Origin: Ilyobacter_A sp963668015 | GTDB lineage: Bacteria > Fusobacteriota > Fusobacteriia > Fusobacteriales > Fusobacteriaceae | Length of the DNA stretch: 64,000 nt | Direction: 5' to 3' | Assembly (NCBI GenBank): GCA_963668015.2 | Contig: CAXXCR010000038.1 | Coordinates: 171,774-235,773 of the forward strand | In this document: positions 43,142 through 52,407 of the stretch, one piece after another | Position numbering within the stretch: position 1 is the first letter of the stretch | Layout of the letters: each line of letters begins with the position of its first letter | The notes under the pieces: model-generated | Seen by the model: the letters and a program-made list of their open reading frames with translations, nothing else | What the model was told of the DNA's origin: nothing | The model's database searches: none | Program-made: the position numbers and the translations under genes

Positions 43142-44581
43142 TTAACATTTTTCTAGCCTGTCTTTTCCAGCTTTCTTTGCCATGAGAAGAGCCTTATCCG
43201 CTCTGTATAATAAAGAATCAAGAGTTTCTTTACGCGAATATTCAGCTACCCCTAAGCTTACTGTAGTGTATATAGTTTCGTGTTGATACAACACAGAGGA
43301 GCTTTTTATAGATTTTCTGATTTTTTCTCCTACTTTCATAGCTGTATTTGCATCAGAGTTATTTAGAATAACCATAAATTCTTCTCCGCCCCATCTAAAA
43401 AATAGATCTGGATTTTTTAAGGTTTTATGCGTTGTGCTCGCAACCTCTTTTATTACTTTATCTCCCGCGAAGTGTCCATATTTATCATTGATCTTCTTAA
43501 AGTCGTCAATATCAAACAATATTATTGAAAATGTAGAGTTGCTAGACTCTGCCTCCTGAAAAAGTTTTGAAGAGACGCTGTCAAATAACTGTCTGTTATA
43601 TATACCGGTAAGTTTATCTGTAGTAGCCATTTTTTCCAATGTTTTTTGGTACAATTTAACGTTGAAATTCGCTAAAGTTAAAACTACAGAAGTTATTAAA
43701 AAGCACATAGCAATATTAAAGAATAAAGCGTTTATTATATCTTTTGTGATAGCCTTCTCGTTTTGTTCTGCTATAAGATACCAATCAAGTTCCGGCAGAT
43801 AGCGACTATCCAAATGTATTTTTTCCCCGTTTTGCTTATATTCCAATGTAGCATGTGGATGCTTTAGTATTTTACTTGATATAGTGGAAAGACCTTTAAT
43901 GTCTTTAATGTTGTCTGACTTTTTACTAAAGGTATCTCCATGAAGAGTTATGTTTCCTTGCTTGTCTACAAAATATATTTGTCTCCCGTAATCATTTTCA
44001 TACTTTTCAATAAGCGTTTTGACTGATTTCACAGTAAGTCCTACACCCGCTGCGCCTATATAATTTTTATTATAATCATACACTTTATGATTTATAAAAA
44101 TTGTCATAGCATCTTTATTGGCCATGTCAAAGTCAACATTTATTTCATAATCTTGTTTTATTTTGGCTAGTCGAAAATACCACTTATCCCTAAACTCATT
44201 AGGCTTTATTTTTTTTAGAATGCCATTGGAGTGATAATATATCTTTGTTTTCTCTGAAACTAAAAAACTAGTCACCGTGCCATATTTTGTTTGTATGGTT
44301 TTGAGGTATTTCCTTATCTTGCTTTCATCCTTTTCTCCAGCTACTATCCAATCGCGCACAAAAGTATCTGAAGATATAAGTGAAGATATAAAAATAGGGT
44401 TTAAAAGGTCTCTTTGTATTTCAGAGTAAATGTTGTCGCTTGTCATAGGTAACTCATTTTTTTTAATTTGAGAACGAAGTGTTGATAAAGATACAAAATA
44501 ACTTACTAAACTGCTTATTAAGAAACCTGATATTATTAATAAGCTGATTATTGTGATCAATCGATTGGTTTTAGTTTCCAT
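43142..44581 (-). CDS. dCache-GGDEF diguanylate cyclase
   Basis: The protein of 479 residues has an N-terminal membrane span (LITIISLLIISGFLISSLVSYF) and an extracytoplasmic double Cache sensor (about 35-290, including GRQIYFVDKQGNITLHG). A second span follows (ALFFNIAMCFLITSVVLTLA), then a GGDEF domain with FRWGGEEFMVIL and TDKLTGIYNRQLF. The I-site position reads KNPD instead of RxxD, so product inhibition is probably absent. The ATG at 44581 follows ATAGGAG; the reading frame is open further upstream, but the Cache protein plan fits this start. Confidence 0.9.
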   Translation of the reverse strand: METKTNRLITIISLLIISGFLISSLVSYFVSLSTLRSQIKKNELPMTSDNIYSEIQRDLLNPIFISSLISSDTFVRDWIVAGEKDESKIRKYLKTIQTKYGTVTSFLVSEKTKIYYHSNGILKKIKPNEFRDKWYFRLAKIKQDYEINVDFDMANKDAMTIFINHKVYDYNKNYIGAAGVGLTVKSVKTLIEKYENDYGRQIYFVDKQGNITLHGDTFSKKSDNIKDIKGLSTISSKILKHPHATLEYKQNGEKIHLDSRYLPELDWYLIAEQNEKAITKDIINALFFNIAMCFLITSVVLTLANFNVKLYQKTLEKMATTDKLTGIYNRQLFDSVSSKLFQEAESSNSTFSIILFDIDDFKKINDKYGHFAGDKVIKEVASTTHKTLKNPDLFFRWGGEEFMVILNNSDANTAMKVGEKIRKSIKSSSVLYQHETIYTTVSLGVAEYSRKETLDSLLYRADKALLMAKKAGKDRLEKC

Positions 44582-44977
44582 ATTTTCTCCTATCCATATT
44601 TGCGTTATAATAATTATCGTATTGCAGAAGTAATCTATAAAAAATTGAAAATTATACTCAAAAACGAGGTTAATAATTATATACCACAATCTATTATTAA
44701 GAACAACCATACTTTATGTAATCTTAAAAATTATTGAAAAGAATTTTGCTGAAAATTTTCTCAAAAGTAACTTGTAAGGACTAGGAAATACAACTTAGGA
44801 TAGGTTTGAGATATTATGATTTGAAAGGTTAGTAGTTTTAATTTTATTTAAAAAATCTGGTAATTAAGAAGAGTGTTTTGAAGTTTAAAAGAGAATTACT
44901 CGATAGATAATCTCAGAGTAGGAGGGCTAGCAGAAAAAATTAAAATTATAAAATGCTTTTGCACACTTTTAATGATA
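44582..44977. other. Gap with no recognised feature
   Basis: The stretch is AT-rich and must hold the promoter of the dCache-GGDEF gene. I see no convincing reading frame, repeat copy or RNA structure. Confidence 0.35.
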
Positions 44978-45012
44978 AAAAGACAGATGATAGGCTCGGC
45001 CTGTCATCTGTC
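44978..45012 (-). terminator. Terminator after the DUF2628 gene
   Basis: On the minus strand AGACAGATGACAGGC and GCCTATCATCTGTCT form a long imperfect stem followed by TTTTATC. Confidence 0.85.
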
Positions 45013-45449
45013 TATCCTGATAATATCATAATAAAAGTCATAAAAACAAAGAACCATATAACCCACTGATTTACCCCGCCGAATTTTCTTAGCAGTTGAA
45101 TTCGAGTGTTCTCGTCCTCAATTTTACTCTCGATATCTGTTTTCAAAAACTTATACCTTCTATAGACGAAATAAGGGAGGACCCCTCCTGAGCCAATCCC
45201 AATTAAAAATGCCACAAAGGGGAAGTCGTTATTTATCATTGTCATTAGAAATATGTAGGAGATTCCTTCAAGGTATGCTTTTCTGTAAATGAGGTACCAC
45301 CCGTTTCCCAAAAAAGCCCACCAAGACCAGTTCCATACAAATTTTTCTTCGCCGTTTTTTTCATATTTGGCAAAAGCTTTTTTATACCATTCATATGCAG
45401 AAGAATTTCCTATAAAAGCCCTCAGGGCTCTTTCTTCATAAGTTTCCAT
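45012..45449 (-). CDS. DUF2628 family membrane protein
   Basis: The protein of 145 residues has the DUF2628 pattern: RAFIGNSSAYEWYKKAFAKYEKNG, then FVWNWSWWAFLGNGWYLIYRKAYLEG, followed by three membrane spans (GISYIFLMTMI, FVAFLIGIGSGGVLPYFVY, VIWFFVFMTFIMIL). The ATG at 45449 follows TGGAGG. Function of the family is unknown. Confidence 0.85.
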   Translation of the reverse strand: METYEERALRAFIGNSSAYEWYKKAFAKYEKNGEEKFVWNWSWWAFLGNGWYLIYRKAYLEGISYIFLMTMINNDFPFVAFLIGIGSGGVLPYFVYRRYKFLKTDIESKIEDENTRIQLLRKFGGVNQWVIWFFVFMTFIMILSG

Positions 45450-45556
45450 GACTATACCTCCAAGTCTATTTTGCAATATACCGTGATAAGTTTACAGGAA
45501 CTTCATTCTGATATTAGCGATAGTTAGCTGCCTATATAATCTAAAATTGCAAATTG

Positions 45557-47182
45557 CTAGCTCTGCAATTTTAATTTCATATTTTCCTCTTCTTCAAGTA
45601 ATTCTAAAATGTATATTATGTGACGGTTTATTCTTCTGTATTTTGCGAGTATGTCAACATAGATGGAGTAGGAAAGAGATTTTCCTTTTAATTTTCTTTC
45701 CAGCATAAGGTTGTCGTTTAGCTGTACGGGCATCTTTTTTGCTTCGTTTATTTTCAGAATGTCCGGATTTTTTATCAGTTCTGATACTCTGTTTAGTGAT
45801 GTCATTACTAGTTCATGAACCGTATGTATCTCGCTTTTTTGAATAGAGCTCAGTTCCAGACTGTTGTTTTTTAATTTGAGATATAGTTTGGCCATACCCG
45901 CGCCGTAATCTCCGAATGACTCATAAACGTCACTGATGCTGAGCATCTGACGGATCTCAGATATATGCTTATGCGAGTTGTTGTACTCCAAGAATTCAGT
46001 TAATGTTTTTGTTATCTCATCTTTTAGAGTGTCTAGCTGCTTTTCAATGTTAAAAATTTCGTCTAAAAGTTTTATATTATTTTTTCCATCTATTATTAGA
46101 GCTTTAAAATTTTCTAAACTCAGTTTAAATTTTTTGTCCATAACCAATATCTGCATCTTGCATTTTTCAAGCACTATAAATGGAGCTTTTACCATTTTAG
46201 ATTCCAGGTTTAAGTTTTCCCCAGCTTCCCTTTCCTTTACAATGAGATCCAAAAATTTCATGAGGTGCTTTATAAAAGGAAAAAAAATCAGGGCGTTTGC
46301 CAAGTTGAAAATTGTATGTGAGACTGCTATATATTTTGAGATATTATTCAAGCTTACAAGTTTATTTACAAAAGCTACATAGTGTGTGAAAAAAGGTATC
46401 ACTATTGAAACACCGATTACCTTTATAAATATGTGTGCATAGGCTGCTTTTTTGGCATTTGAAGAGGTTCCAATGGAGGCCAAATAAGCGGTTATTGTTG
46501 TACCAATATTTTCTCCCAGAACCAGGGCTACAGCAGTTTTATAGTGTATAAGTCCTTGACTTGCTAGTGCCATTGTTATTCCAACCGTCGCAGCAGAGGA
46601 CTGAAGGACAGCTGTTAAAACTGCACCCGTAAGGGCGGAAAATATAACTCCTGGTATACTAGTGGCTTCGAATTTCTGAAATAGATCTAGAAAATATGGC
46701 ATTTCTCTCAAAGGAGTCATACCGTTTTTCATTAATTCCAGTCCGAAAAAAATCATCCCAAATCCCATTAAAAGTACAGCTTTTTTCCTGCGTTTTTCTG
46801 AACGGCTAAATGTAAACACAAGGGCACCAATACCTGCCAGTGGTAACCCGTATTTTCCTATTTTCAACACGAGGATCCATCCTGTTACAGTTGAACCTAT
46901 ATTTGCACCAAGTATGATACTGATAGCCTGTTTTAAGGTCATGAGGGCGGCATTAACAAAGCCGACAACCATAACTGTGGTAACCGAACTAGACTGTATT
47001 ATAGCTGTAACTATAAGGCCTAAAAATATAGAAAGGAACTTGTTGTGGGTTATGGTGCTGATTAATTTTCTTAATCGGTCTCCTGAAATTTCCTGCAGGG
47101 TGTTTGACATAGCTTGCATGCCGTAGATAAAAATACCAAGCCCGCCAAGTACCCTAAAAATTATGTCAAATAAAATTGCCAT
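45557..47182 (-). CDS. Na+/phosphate cotransporter, NptA/PNaS family with PhoU-like tail
   Basis: The protein of 541 residues has two homologous membrane halves, each with the QSSS motif (TAIIQSSSVTTVMVVGFV near residue 62 and TAVLQSSAATVGITMALA near 210) and with GANIGSTVTG or GENIGTTITA. A cytoplasmic helical domain of about 220 residues resembling PhoU follows. The ATG at 47182 is preferred because AGAGGTG then lies 7 bases upstream. It imports phosphate with sodium and is monocistronic. Confidence 0.92.
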   Translation of the reverse strand: MAILFDIIFRVLGGLGIFIYGMQAMSNTLQEISGDRLRKLISTITHNKFLSIFLGLIVTAIIQSSSVTTVMVVGFVNAALMTLKQAISIILGANIGSTVTGWILVLKIGKYGLPLAGIGALVFTFSRSEKRRKKAVLLMGFGMIFFGLELMKNGMTPLREMPYFLDLFQKFEATSIPGVIFSALTGAVLTAVLQSSAATVGITMALASQGLIHYKTAVALVLGENIGTTITAYLASIGTSSNAKKAAYAHIFIKVIGVSIVIPFFTHYVAFVNKLVSLNNISKYIAVSHTIFNLANALIFFPFIKHLMKFLDLIVKEREAGENLNLESKMVKAPFIVLEKCKMQILVMDKKFKLSLENFKALIIDGKNNIKLLDEIFNIEKQLDTLKDEITKTLTEFLEYNNSHKHISEIRQMLSISDVYESFGDYGAGMAKLYLKLKNNSLELSSIQKSEIHTVHELVMTSLNRVSELIKNPDILKINEAKKMPVQLNDNLMLERKLKGKSLSYSIYVDILAKYRRINRHIIYILELLEEEENMKLKLQS

Positions 47183-47324
47183 GGCACTCACCTCTATTTA
47201 TCTTTACCGCTAAAAAGCCGAGAATCTTCTTTTGTAGAAGTTTTTTAGATAGGCTGAGTTAATGTTTGTTCATAAATAAAAAGCAATAAATTCATTATTT
47301 TTATAATATTGAACTGAGTAGACA

Positions 47325-47811
47325 ACTCAAGTTGATATTTAGAATTATTGCGATAAATTACTGAATTGCTATACTTTCTTTGCTTGTCCAAAGAAAGTAC
47401 CAAAGAAACGACACCCGTAAAAAATTCCTAAAATCACTTCTGAACTAACTTTCTATTGAAATATAGTCGGCAAGCCTCTTTATTTCAATGAAAGTGGATT
47501 TCAGAAGCTGATTTCTTAACGTAATTTTTTAAATGGGTTTAAATTCAAAACTTTTAAAAGCAATTATTTCAAAGTTTTTCGGCCATTGAAACAATCAGCG
47601 TTAAGAAAAATCGAGAAAAAATCTTTAGAAAAGTTTTAGTGTCCGAAGGCACGGTTTTTGTGCCAAGTTTTAAAACTTTTCTTAGATTTTCGAGAGTTTT
47701 TAGCTGATTTTTCACAGGCCTTGATTTTTCTTTGTTACTTTCTTTTCATCAAGGATAAAGAAAGTAAGGTTCTCATAAATTCAATATTTTATTACAGGTA
47801 GCAACTTAGAT
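47325..47811. repeat. Dispersed repeat family B, copy 2, with IS982-like ends
   Basis: The left end AACTCAAGTTGATATTTAG and the right end, read inward, AATCTAAGTTGCTACCTG, resemble the IS982-type terminus. The inside is an inverted copy of the element at 38.6-39.05 kb, about 85 to 90 per cent alike by eye. It includes the hairpin-forming CTTTCTTTGCTTGTCCAAAG. No coding function is apparent. Confidence 0.85.
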
Positions 47812-47848
47812 TAATATATATATAGGTGGTGTAAAAATAAATTTATTT

Positions 47849-48457
47849 CTATTTTAAAGTATCTAAATTTACTCCATAATCAAGTAGTTTTTCCTCTGCT
47901 TCATCCAGAATAATCTCTTTAAGTTCCTGCAGGACTAGATCAAATTCCACATGTTTATCCATCATATAAATCATTTTCTTTTCTATATCCAGCCAGGTGT
48001 CTATGGGTGCCTCATTATGCTGTATCTGTACCTCTAGCTTGTCTAAAGCATTGGCAACCTTTGCTTCGTAGCTTTCTTTTTCTTCCAGTTCGTGCCACAG
48101 TGAAAAAAGTTCATCTCCAAGCTCTCCGCCTAAAATAGTTCTTATGTATTCTATCGCTGCTTTTTCCCTATCTTGCTTAAGCTTTTTTATATCCGTATCT
48201 CTCATAGTGTCAAAAGCTGGGATATCGCCAGACTTTGCTTCTACAAGGTCATGAATTATGGTCATTTTTAAAAGTTTCTCTACATTTAACTCTTTTTTTA
48301 AATAGGGTGACACGAGTACGGCCATCAGGGCAACTCTCCATGAGTGGTCGGCGACACTTTCTTGTCTGCCGTTGGAAAGCCAACTGTGCCTCATCTCGAT
48401 CTTAAGATTTTCTGCCAGCCTTATTATTTTGTAGATATTTAAAAGATCTTGTTTCAT
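47849..48457 (-). CDS. HD-domain nucleotidase-like protein (HDDC2/YfbR type)
   Basis: The protein of 202 residues has the HD residues in order: His in SVADHSWRVALMAV near residue 38, the His-Asp pair in TIIHDLVEAKSGDIP near 69-70, and a later Asp in ANALDKLEVQIQHNEAP. RQESVADHSW and DKLEVQIQHNEA fit 5'-deoxynucleotidase-like HDDC2 proteins. It is cytoplasmic and monocistronic, directly after repeat family B. Confidence 0.85.
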   Translation of the reverse strand: MKQDLLNIYKIIRLAENLKIEMRHSWLSNGRQESVADHSWRVALMAVLVSPYLKKELNVEKLLKMTIIHDLVEAKSGDIPAFDTMRDTDIKKLKQDREKAAIEYIRTILGGELGDELFSLWHELEEKESYEAKVANALDKLEVQIQHNEAPIDTWLDIEKKMIYMMDKHVEFDLVLQELKEIILDEAEEKLLDYGVNLDTLK

Positions 48458-48512
48458 AAATATTTTTCCTCCGCTTGTTTTTCATCAAAGATAGCATCAA
48501 AACAACCCCTTG

Positions 48513-49364
48513 TCAAACATTTAGGAGTTTTTCCCAGGCGAAGATCATATCTTTCAAATATTTTCCGGATATAAACTTGATAAATGGAGCTCGAATCCCC
48601 ATACTGTATTTATTTGAGATCACAACCTTGCCAAATGTTTTTCCTTCTTCTACACTCTCCACTGTTTCATAGGCCTGAGTGCTCACTATTCCTATCATCT
48701 TCCCTTTGGAAATCACCGGCCCCCCGCTGCTCCCTGCGGACCCGCTAATGTCTCCAAAAAACTTTTTGTTGTCCTTGTTTAGCATGGCCACTTTACCAAA
48801 GCTGATTACAGGCAGAGAGAACTTTTTAAATATGGATTCAGGAAGTTCTACTATCTTTGATATGAGGTCTGGATAGCCAACCATAAATATATTCTCGCCC
48901 TCGTATTTCGGGCCGTCTCCTATATCCGAAAGCCTTGCAGGCAGATACCCAAGGTCGAGTAATTTTTTGCAAAACTCAGTTTGATCATCCCCTATATATA
49001 TCAGTGCCAGGTCCTCGTAAATATCTTCGGATAAAACCACATTTTCTTTTTTTAGTTCGATGCACTCTGTAGCCTTGAAATTATCATTTAAAAATTCCTT
49101 ATGCGAGTAGTTAGGCACCCTGTATATAAGTTGGTAGACGTTGTCGTCTCCGTACACCAGTGTGTGTCTGGCGGTTGCCAGATAGTATCTGTTCCTGTTT
49201 TTTAAGAATACAGCACTGGAATACCCCCTGATATTGTTATCCGGCTCACCTAGATCAGAGTAAGCCATTATATTAACCGTGGCTTTTTTCCATTTTTCTA
49301 TCCATTTAGAATTTGGATTAGGCCGGCTGCTTATTAAATTTTTTAAAATTTTGAATAAATCCAT
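48513..49364 (-). CDS. Trypsin-like serine protease, cytoplasmic
   Basis: The protein of 283 residues has a trypsin-like triad: His in LATARHTL near residue 66, Asp in YEDLALIYI near 117, and Ser in SGSAGSSGGPVISKGKMIGIVS near 212. No signal peptide or membrane span is visible, and no PDZ domain follows, which differs from HtrA/DegP. The ATG at 49364 follows GAGGTGG. The target is unknown. Confidence 0.85.
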   Translation of the reverse strand: MDLFKILKNLISSRPNPNSKWIEKWKKATVNIMAYSDLGEPDNNIRGYSSAVFLKNRNRYYLATARHTLVYGDDNVYQLIYRVPNYSHKEFLNDNFKATECIELKKENVVLSEDIYEDLALIYIGDDQTEFCKKLLDLGYLPARLSDIGDGPKYEGENIFMVGYPDLISKIVELPESIFKKFSLPVISFGKVAMLNKDNKKFFGDISGSAGSSGGPVISKGKMIGIVSTQAYETVESVEEGKTFGKVVISNKYSMGIRAPFIKFISGKYLKDMIFAWEKLLNV

Positions 49365-49554
49365 ACAGACCACCTCTTCGCCTTTTATAGTTTATTAAGT
49401 ATTTCTTTTACAAATCCTTTTAAAATAGAGGAGAAATATATTTTATTGGGAATAAGGGTTTTAAATTATAGTAAAATATTAGTAAGTAGTTTTTTATTTT
49501 TGTGTGACATACTTGACCTGTTTTTAAATTTGAAATTGAAAAGAGGATGAGGAT

Positions 49555-50109
49555 ATGAAAATAATCAGATATTTAGGTTCCTTGGCTTTTGTAATTGGGC
49601 TTTTTACAATGATATTTGCGGGTATACCCTGGTATGTAGTAGTCGCCGATGATCCGGTAGTTCCGTTATGGCTTAGAACTGCTATATTTTGTTTTCTAGG
49701 CGGCATACTCGTTGTTTTGACTGCCATCTCTGCAGAACAGAAAAAATATAAAGCTCAATGTGAATCTGAAACTCCGGTTACGGAAAAAGAGATATTGCTG
49801 AGCAATGCACCTGAAATAGCTGGCAACGAAGTAGTGGATGTGCTTGGGCTTGTACAGGGGCATACTGTATATGCAATATGGCTCGGTAAAGATTTGTCTG
49901 CTTTGATTCGTTTGATACTCGGCGGGGAATTGACAGAATACACAGAAATGATGGGAAAGGCGCGTGAAATAGCCACTCAAAGAATGTTGAAAGAGGCGGA
50001 AACTATAGGTGCAGATGCAATTATAAATGTCAGGTATATGACTACAAGTGTAGTTGGTAGTGCAGCGGAGCTTTTTGCATATGGAACGGCAGTAAAATTT
50101 AAAAAATAG
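49555..50109 (+). CDS. Membrane-anchored YbjQ/UPF0145 (heavy-metal-binding-like) protein
   Basis: The protein of 184 residues has two N-terminal membrane spans (LGSLAFVIGLFTMIFAGIPW and FCFLGGILVVLTAI). A C-terminal YbjQ-like domain follows, with EVVDVLGLVQGHTVYAIW, GGELTEYTEMMGKAREIATQ and GADAIINVRYMTTSV. The soluble domain forms pentamers in known members; its role is unknown. AGAGGATGAGG precedes the ATG. The next gene starts 33 bases downstream. Confidence 0.83.
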   Translation: MKIIRYLGSLAFVIGLFTMIFAGIPWYVVVADDPVVPLWLRTAIFCFLGGILVVLTAISAEQKKYKAQCESETPVTEKEILLSNAPEIAGNEVVDVLGLVQGHTVYAIWLGKDLSALIRLILGGELTEYTEMMGKAREIATQRMLKEAETIGADAIINVRYMTTSVVGSAAELFAYGTAVKFKK

Positions 50110-50142
50110 TTTTTCGTATGGTATATAGAGGAGGGGGATTAG

Positions 50143-50904
50143 TTGATTAAAAAAGTTTTTCTTTTATATGTTGCACTCTTGAATATTGTGATTTACAGTG
50201 GAATTTTAGCGGATATATACATAAAGCAAAAAAATCACACCGATACATTTGAAATGATGGGGGTAACTCAAGAAGCTCAGGATTTTATCGTGGAGTCTTG
50301 GATTACTCCGGAGAAAATAGCTGTAAGGAACCAGGGCAAGGATATAATTATGGATATGGAGAAAAAGATAATAAATATGGTGGACCACAATGAAAGAACA
50401 ATCAGTGTTATGCCGCTGAATTTTTCTGAAATTAAAAATGAGGAAGATCAAGGAATTTCAGACGAAGAGATGGAAAATTTCGAAAAATTCATGGGTGAAA
50501 TGATGAAAATGGATTTTAAGGTAGAAAAAATGCAAGAAAAGAAAAAAATAGGTAAATGGAATTGTCAAAAATACATACAGACTGTGGATATGGGAATGGG
50601 CAGTGTCAGGTCCGTTATATGGGCTACAAATGATATAAAAATAGATGCGGACCTATACAGTAAATATTCTGCTGGTGTGATGTCAAATATTCCGGGCTTA
50701 AGTGATAATATCGAGGGAATAATGGAAGAAATAAGAAAAATTGAAGGTGTTCAGGTCTATATTGACCAAAGTACAAACATGATGGGGCAGTCTTTTAGGA
50801 CTGTATCTGAACTTGTGGAATTTCGAGAGGGAAAAGCACCGGCATCTGTCTTTAAACTCCCAAATGACTACAGAATGGTGAATTTATTTGATGGTATGCG
50901 ATAA
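50143..50904 (+). CDS. Secreted protein, DUF4412-like
   Basis: The protein of 253 residues has a signal peptide (MIKKVFLLYVALLNIVIYSGILA). A beta-rich body follows with repeated pattern strands (EKIAVRNQGKDIIMDMEKKIINMVDHNERTI is spread over several strands) and a KKKIGKWNCQKYIQTVDMG segment. This resembles DUF4412-type periplasmic proteins. The start is TTG after GAGGAGGGGG. It is probably co-transcribed with the YbjQ-like gene. Confidence 0.7.
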   Translation: MIKKVFLLYVALLNIVIYSGILADIYIKQKNHTDTFEMMGVTQEAQDFIVESWITPEKIAVRNQGKDIIMDMEKKIINMVDHNERTISVMPLNFSEIKNEEDQGISDEEMENFEKFMGEMMKMDFKVEKMQEKKKIGKWNCQKYIQTVDMGMGSVRSVIWATNDIKIDADLYSKYSAGVMSNIPGLSDNIEGIMEEIRKIEGVQVYIDQSTNMMGQSFRTVSELVEFREGKAPASVFKLPNDYRMVNLFDGMR

Positions 50905-50922
50905 CCGGTTTTAGTTAAAGAG

Positions 50923-51265
50923 TTCAAGTTGCTGTCTGTATTTGAAACAATATTGAATTTCTGAGAATTTTTTTGCACATAGAGTTTCCCAGAGATTTAG
51001 AACATGAGCTTCACAGAGAAATCCTTAAGTCAAAAGATTTATTCTTTGTCACGAATTACACGAATCTCACGAATGATTCAAAACCTTGAAAATTAAAGAT
51101 TTTTAATAAGTCTCTGTGAAGCTCACTCTTTTCCTCCGTGCAACGCTGTGACCAATTTTTTGACTTTCTATTCGTGATAATTAGTGCGATTCGTGACCAA
51201 AAAAGTTTTTATATCCTTACAAGAAATTCAGTAATTTATCGCAATAATTCTAAGTAGCAACTTGA
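50923..51265. repeat. Dispersed repeat family A, best-preserved copy
   Basis: The left end TTCAAGTTGCTGTCTGTA and the right end, read inward, CTCAAGTTGCTACTTAG, match the IS982-type terminus (core CAAGTTGCTACTT). Subterminal ATTGAATTTCT/ATTACTGAATTTCT forms a second inverted repeat. Inside are CACAGAGTTTCCCAGAG-like pieces and repeated CACGAAT units. The copy is 343 bases long and non-coding. Confidence 0.85.
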
Positions 51266-51275
51266 GTTGAACATT

Positions 51276-51315
51276 AAAAAGATCGTCCTGCATAAATTGC
51301 ATGACGATCTTTTAT
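51276..51315. terminator. Terminator of the DUF5348-like gene
   Basis: AAAAGATCGTC and GACGATCTTTT form an 11-base stem with an AT-rich loop. Confidence 0.8.
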
Positions 51316-51323
51316 AAAAAACT

Positions 51324-51734
51324 TTATTTTTTATCCACTCTTATTCTAGCCTTCATTCCCTCTTCTATGACGGTATCATCTTTGTCATAGCAGTAGAAGT
51401 AGTAGCTTTCCCCGTTGTGCTCCACCAGACCGTTATGCCATTCCCCTTCTATAAACATCTCTATAGGTGATCCACAGGTAAAGTAAAGGTTTTCTGCTGT
51501 GTCAAGGTTGAAGCGTCCCTGGCTGTTCAACACCAGGCTGCCCTCCAATGTCGTTCTCGTGAGCATCTCCAGATCGTAAATTGCTTCTTCCAGCTCGTCT
51601 TTCAGGTAATCGGCTATTCTAAAAGCCTGCAGGTTCTCGAAACCTTCACCAGGTGCATTTTTATAATCTTCTTCGATCTTAGATTTCATCTCTTTAATAA
51701 GCTTTATCAACTCCAGATATTTTTCATCAAGCAT
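51324..51734 (-). CDS. DUF5348-like protein
   Basis: The protein of 136 residues has a helical N-terminal half (MLDEKYLELIKLIKEMKSKI). The beta-rich C-terminal half (GRFNLDTAENLYFTCGSPIEMF, then YYFYCYDKDDTVIEEGMKARIR) resembles DUF5348. Two cysteines lie in the second half. AGGGGGA precedes the ATG. Function unknown. Confidence 0.75.
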   Translation of the reverse strand: MLDEKYLELIKLIKEMKSKIEEDYKNAPGEGFENLQAFRIADYLKDELEEAIYDLEMLTRTTLEGSLVLNSQGRFNLDTAENLYFTCGSPIEMFIEGEWHNGLVEHNGESYYFYCYDKDDTVIEEGMKARIRVDKK

Positions 51735-51863
51735 TTTCAGTCCCCCTTTTCCAAAGTTTAATAAATTTTACCGAAGACATGGCAAATAACCTTTTTTTAT
51801 TATAAAATTGAGCCGTTTATTCAGCTCGATTGTCTCAACTGTTAATGAGAAATTAAAATAAAA

Positions 51864-51890
51864 AAGAGCTAGATAAAATAGCTCTTAATA
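51864..51890 (-). terminator. Terminator of the 44-residue membrane peptide gene
   Basis: AAGAGCTA and TAGCTCTT form an 8-base stem; on the minus strand it is followed by TTTTTATTTT. Confidence 0.8.
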
Positions 51891-51907
51891 AGGAATAGAT
51901 ATATGAA

Positions 51908-52042
51908 TTATTTTAAGTGGGATATAAATTTTGAATTTACTTTTTTTAAGACCTCTATTATTTTTAAAACAGTAATTAAGCATAAAAATCCTAAAATTAT
52001 TGGTCCGGTTACAAGCCATAAAAAATGAAGGGAGTTTATCAT
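51908..52042 (-). CDS. 44-residue single-span membrane protein
   Basis: The frame starts with ATG 7 bases after AGAGGTGA and reads MINSLHFLWLVTGPIILGFL, CLITVLKIIEVLKKVNSKF, then ISHLK. One hydrophobic helix of about 22 residues is followed by a basic tail, giving a typical small inner-membrane protein. A terminator follows 20 bases after the stop, so the gene has its own transcription unit. Function unknown. Confidence 0.65.
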   Translation of the reverse strand: MINSLHFLWLVTGPIILGFLCLITVLKIIEVLKKVNSKFISHLK

Positions 52043-52311
52043 AAAAATCACCTCTTTAAATTTTTATACGCAGATAATTAAAATTTCCTTTTCAGCACTT
52101 TAAAGTAAATGAATGTTTTGTAGTGTTTGGGATGCTTGAGTAGTAAAATAGTTAAGAGGTTTTTCAAGGCAGATTTTTAAGTTTAAATCCGGCAGCATAA
52201 TTTGATTTATTACAGAAAATGTGATATTTTATTATAAGAAAATATCATATTTTTTGAATAGTTTTCATATTTATTGGAAATTTATAAATGGCATAAAAGT
52301 AGAATGTAAAA

Positions 52312-52403
52312 ACACGATTCGGTTGGTAGTCCGGATGCATGTATGTGTAAGTAACCTTCCCTCCTCGGGATGTCCGTCATTTTACTAGAATTATAGAGGA
52401 GGG
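52312..52403 (+). promoter_or_regulatory. yjdF-motif riboswitch with ribosome-binding-site sequestration
   Basis: The leader carries CGGTTGGTAGTCCGGATGCA, then TGTGTAAGTAACCTTCCC and GGGATGTCCGTCA. I recall these as conserved parts of the yjdF-motif RNA. CCCTCCTC at 52359-52366 is the perfect complement of the Shine-Dalgarno sequence GAGGAGGG at 52396-52403 and also forms a competing TCCC/GGGA stem inside the motif. Translation of yjdF should be controlled by exchange between the two pairings. Confidence 0.82.
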
Positions 52404-52407
52404 TATT

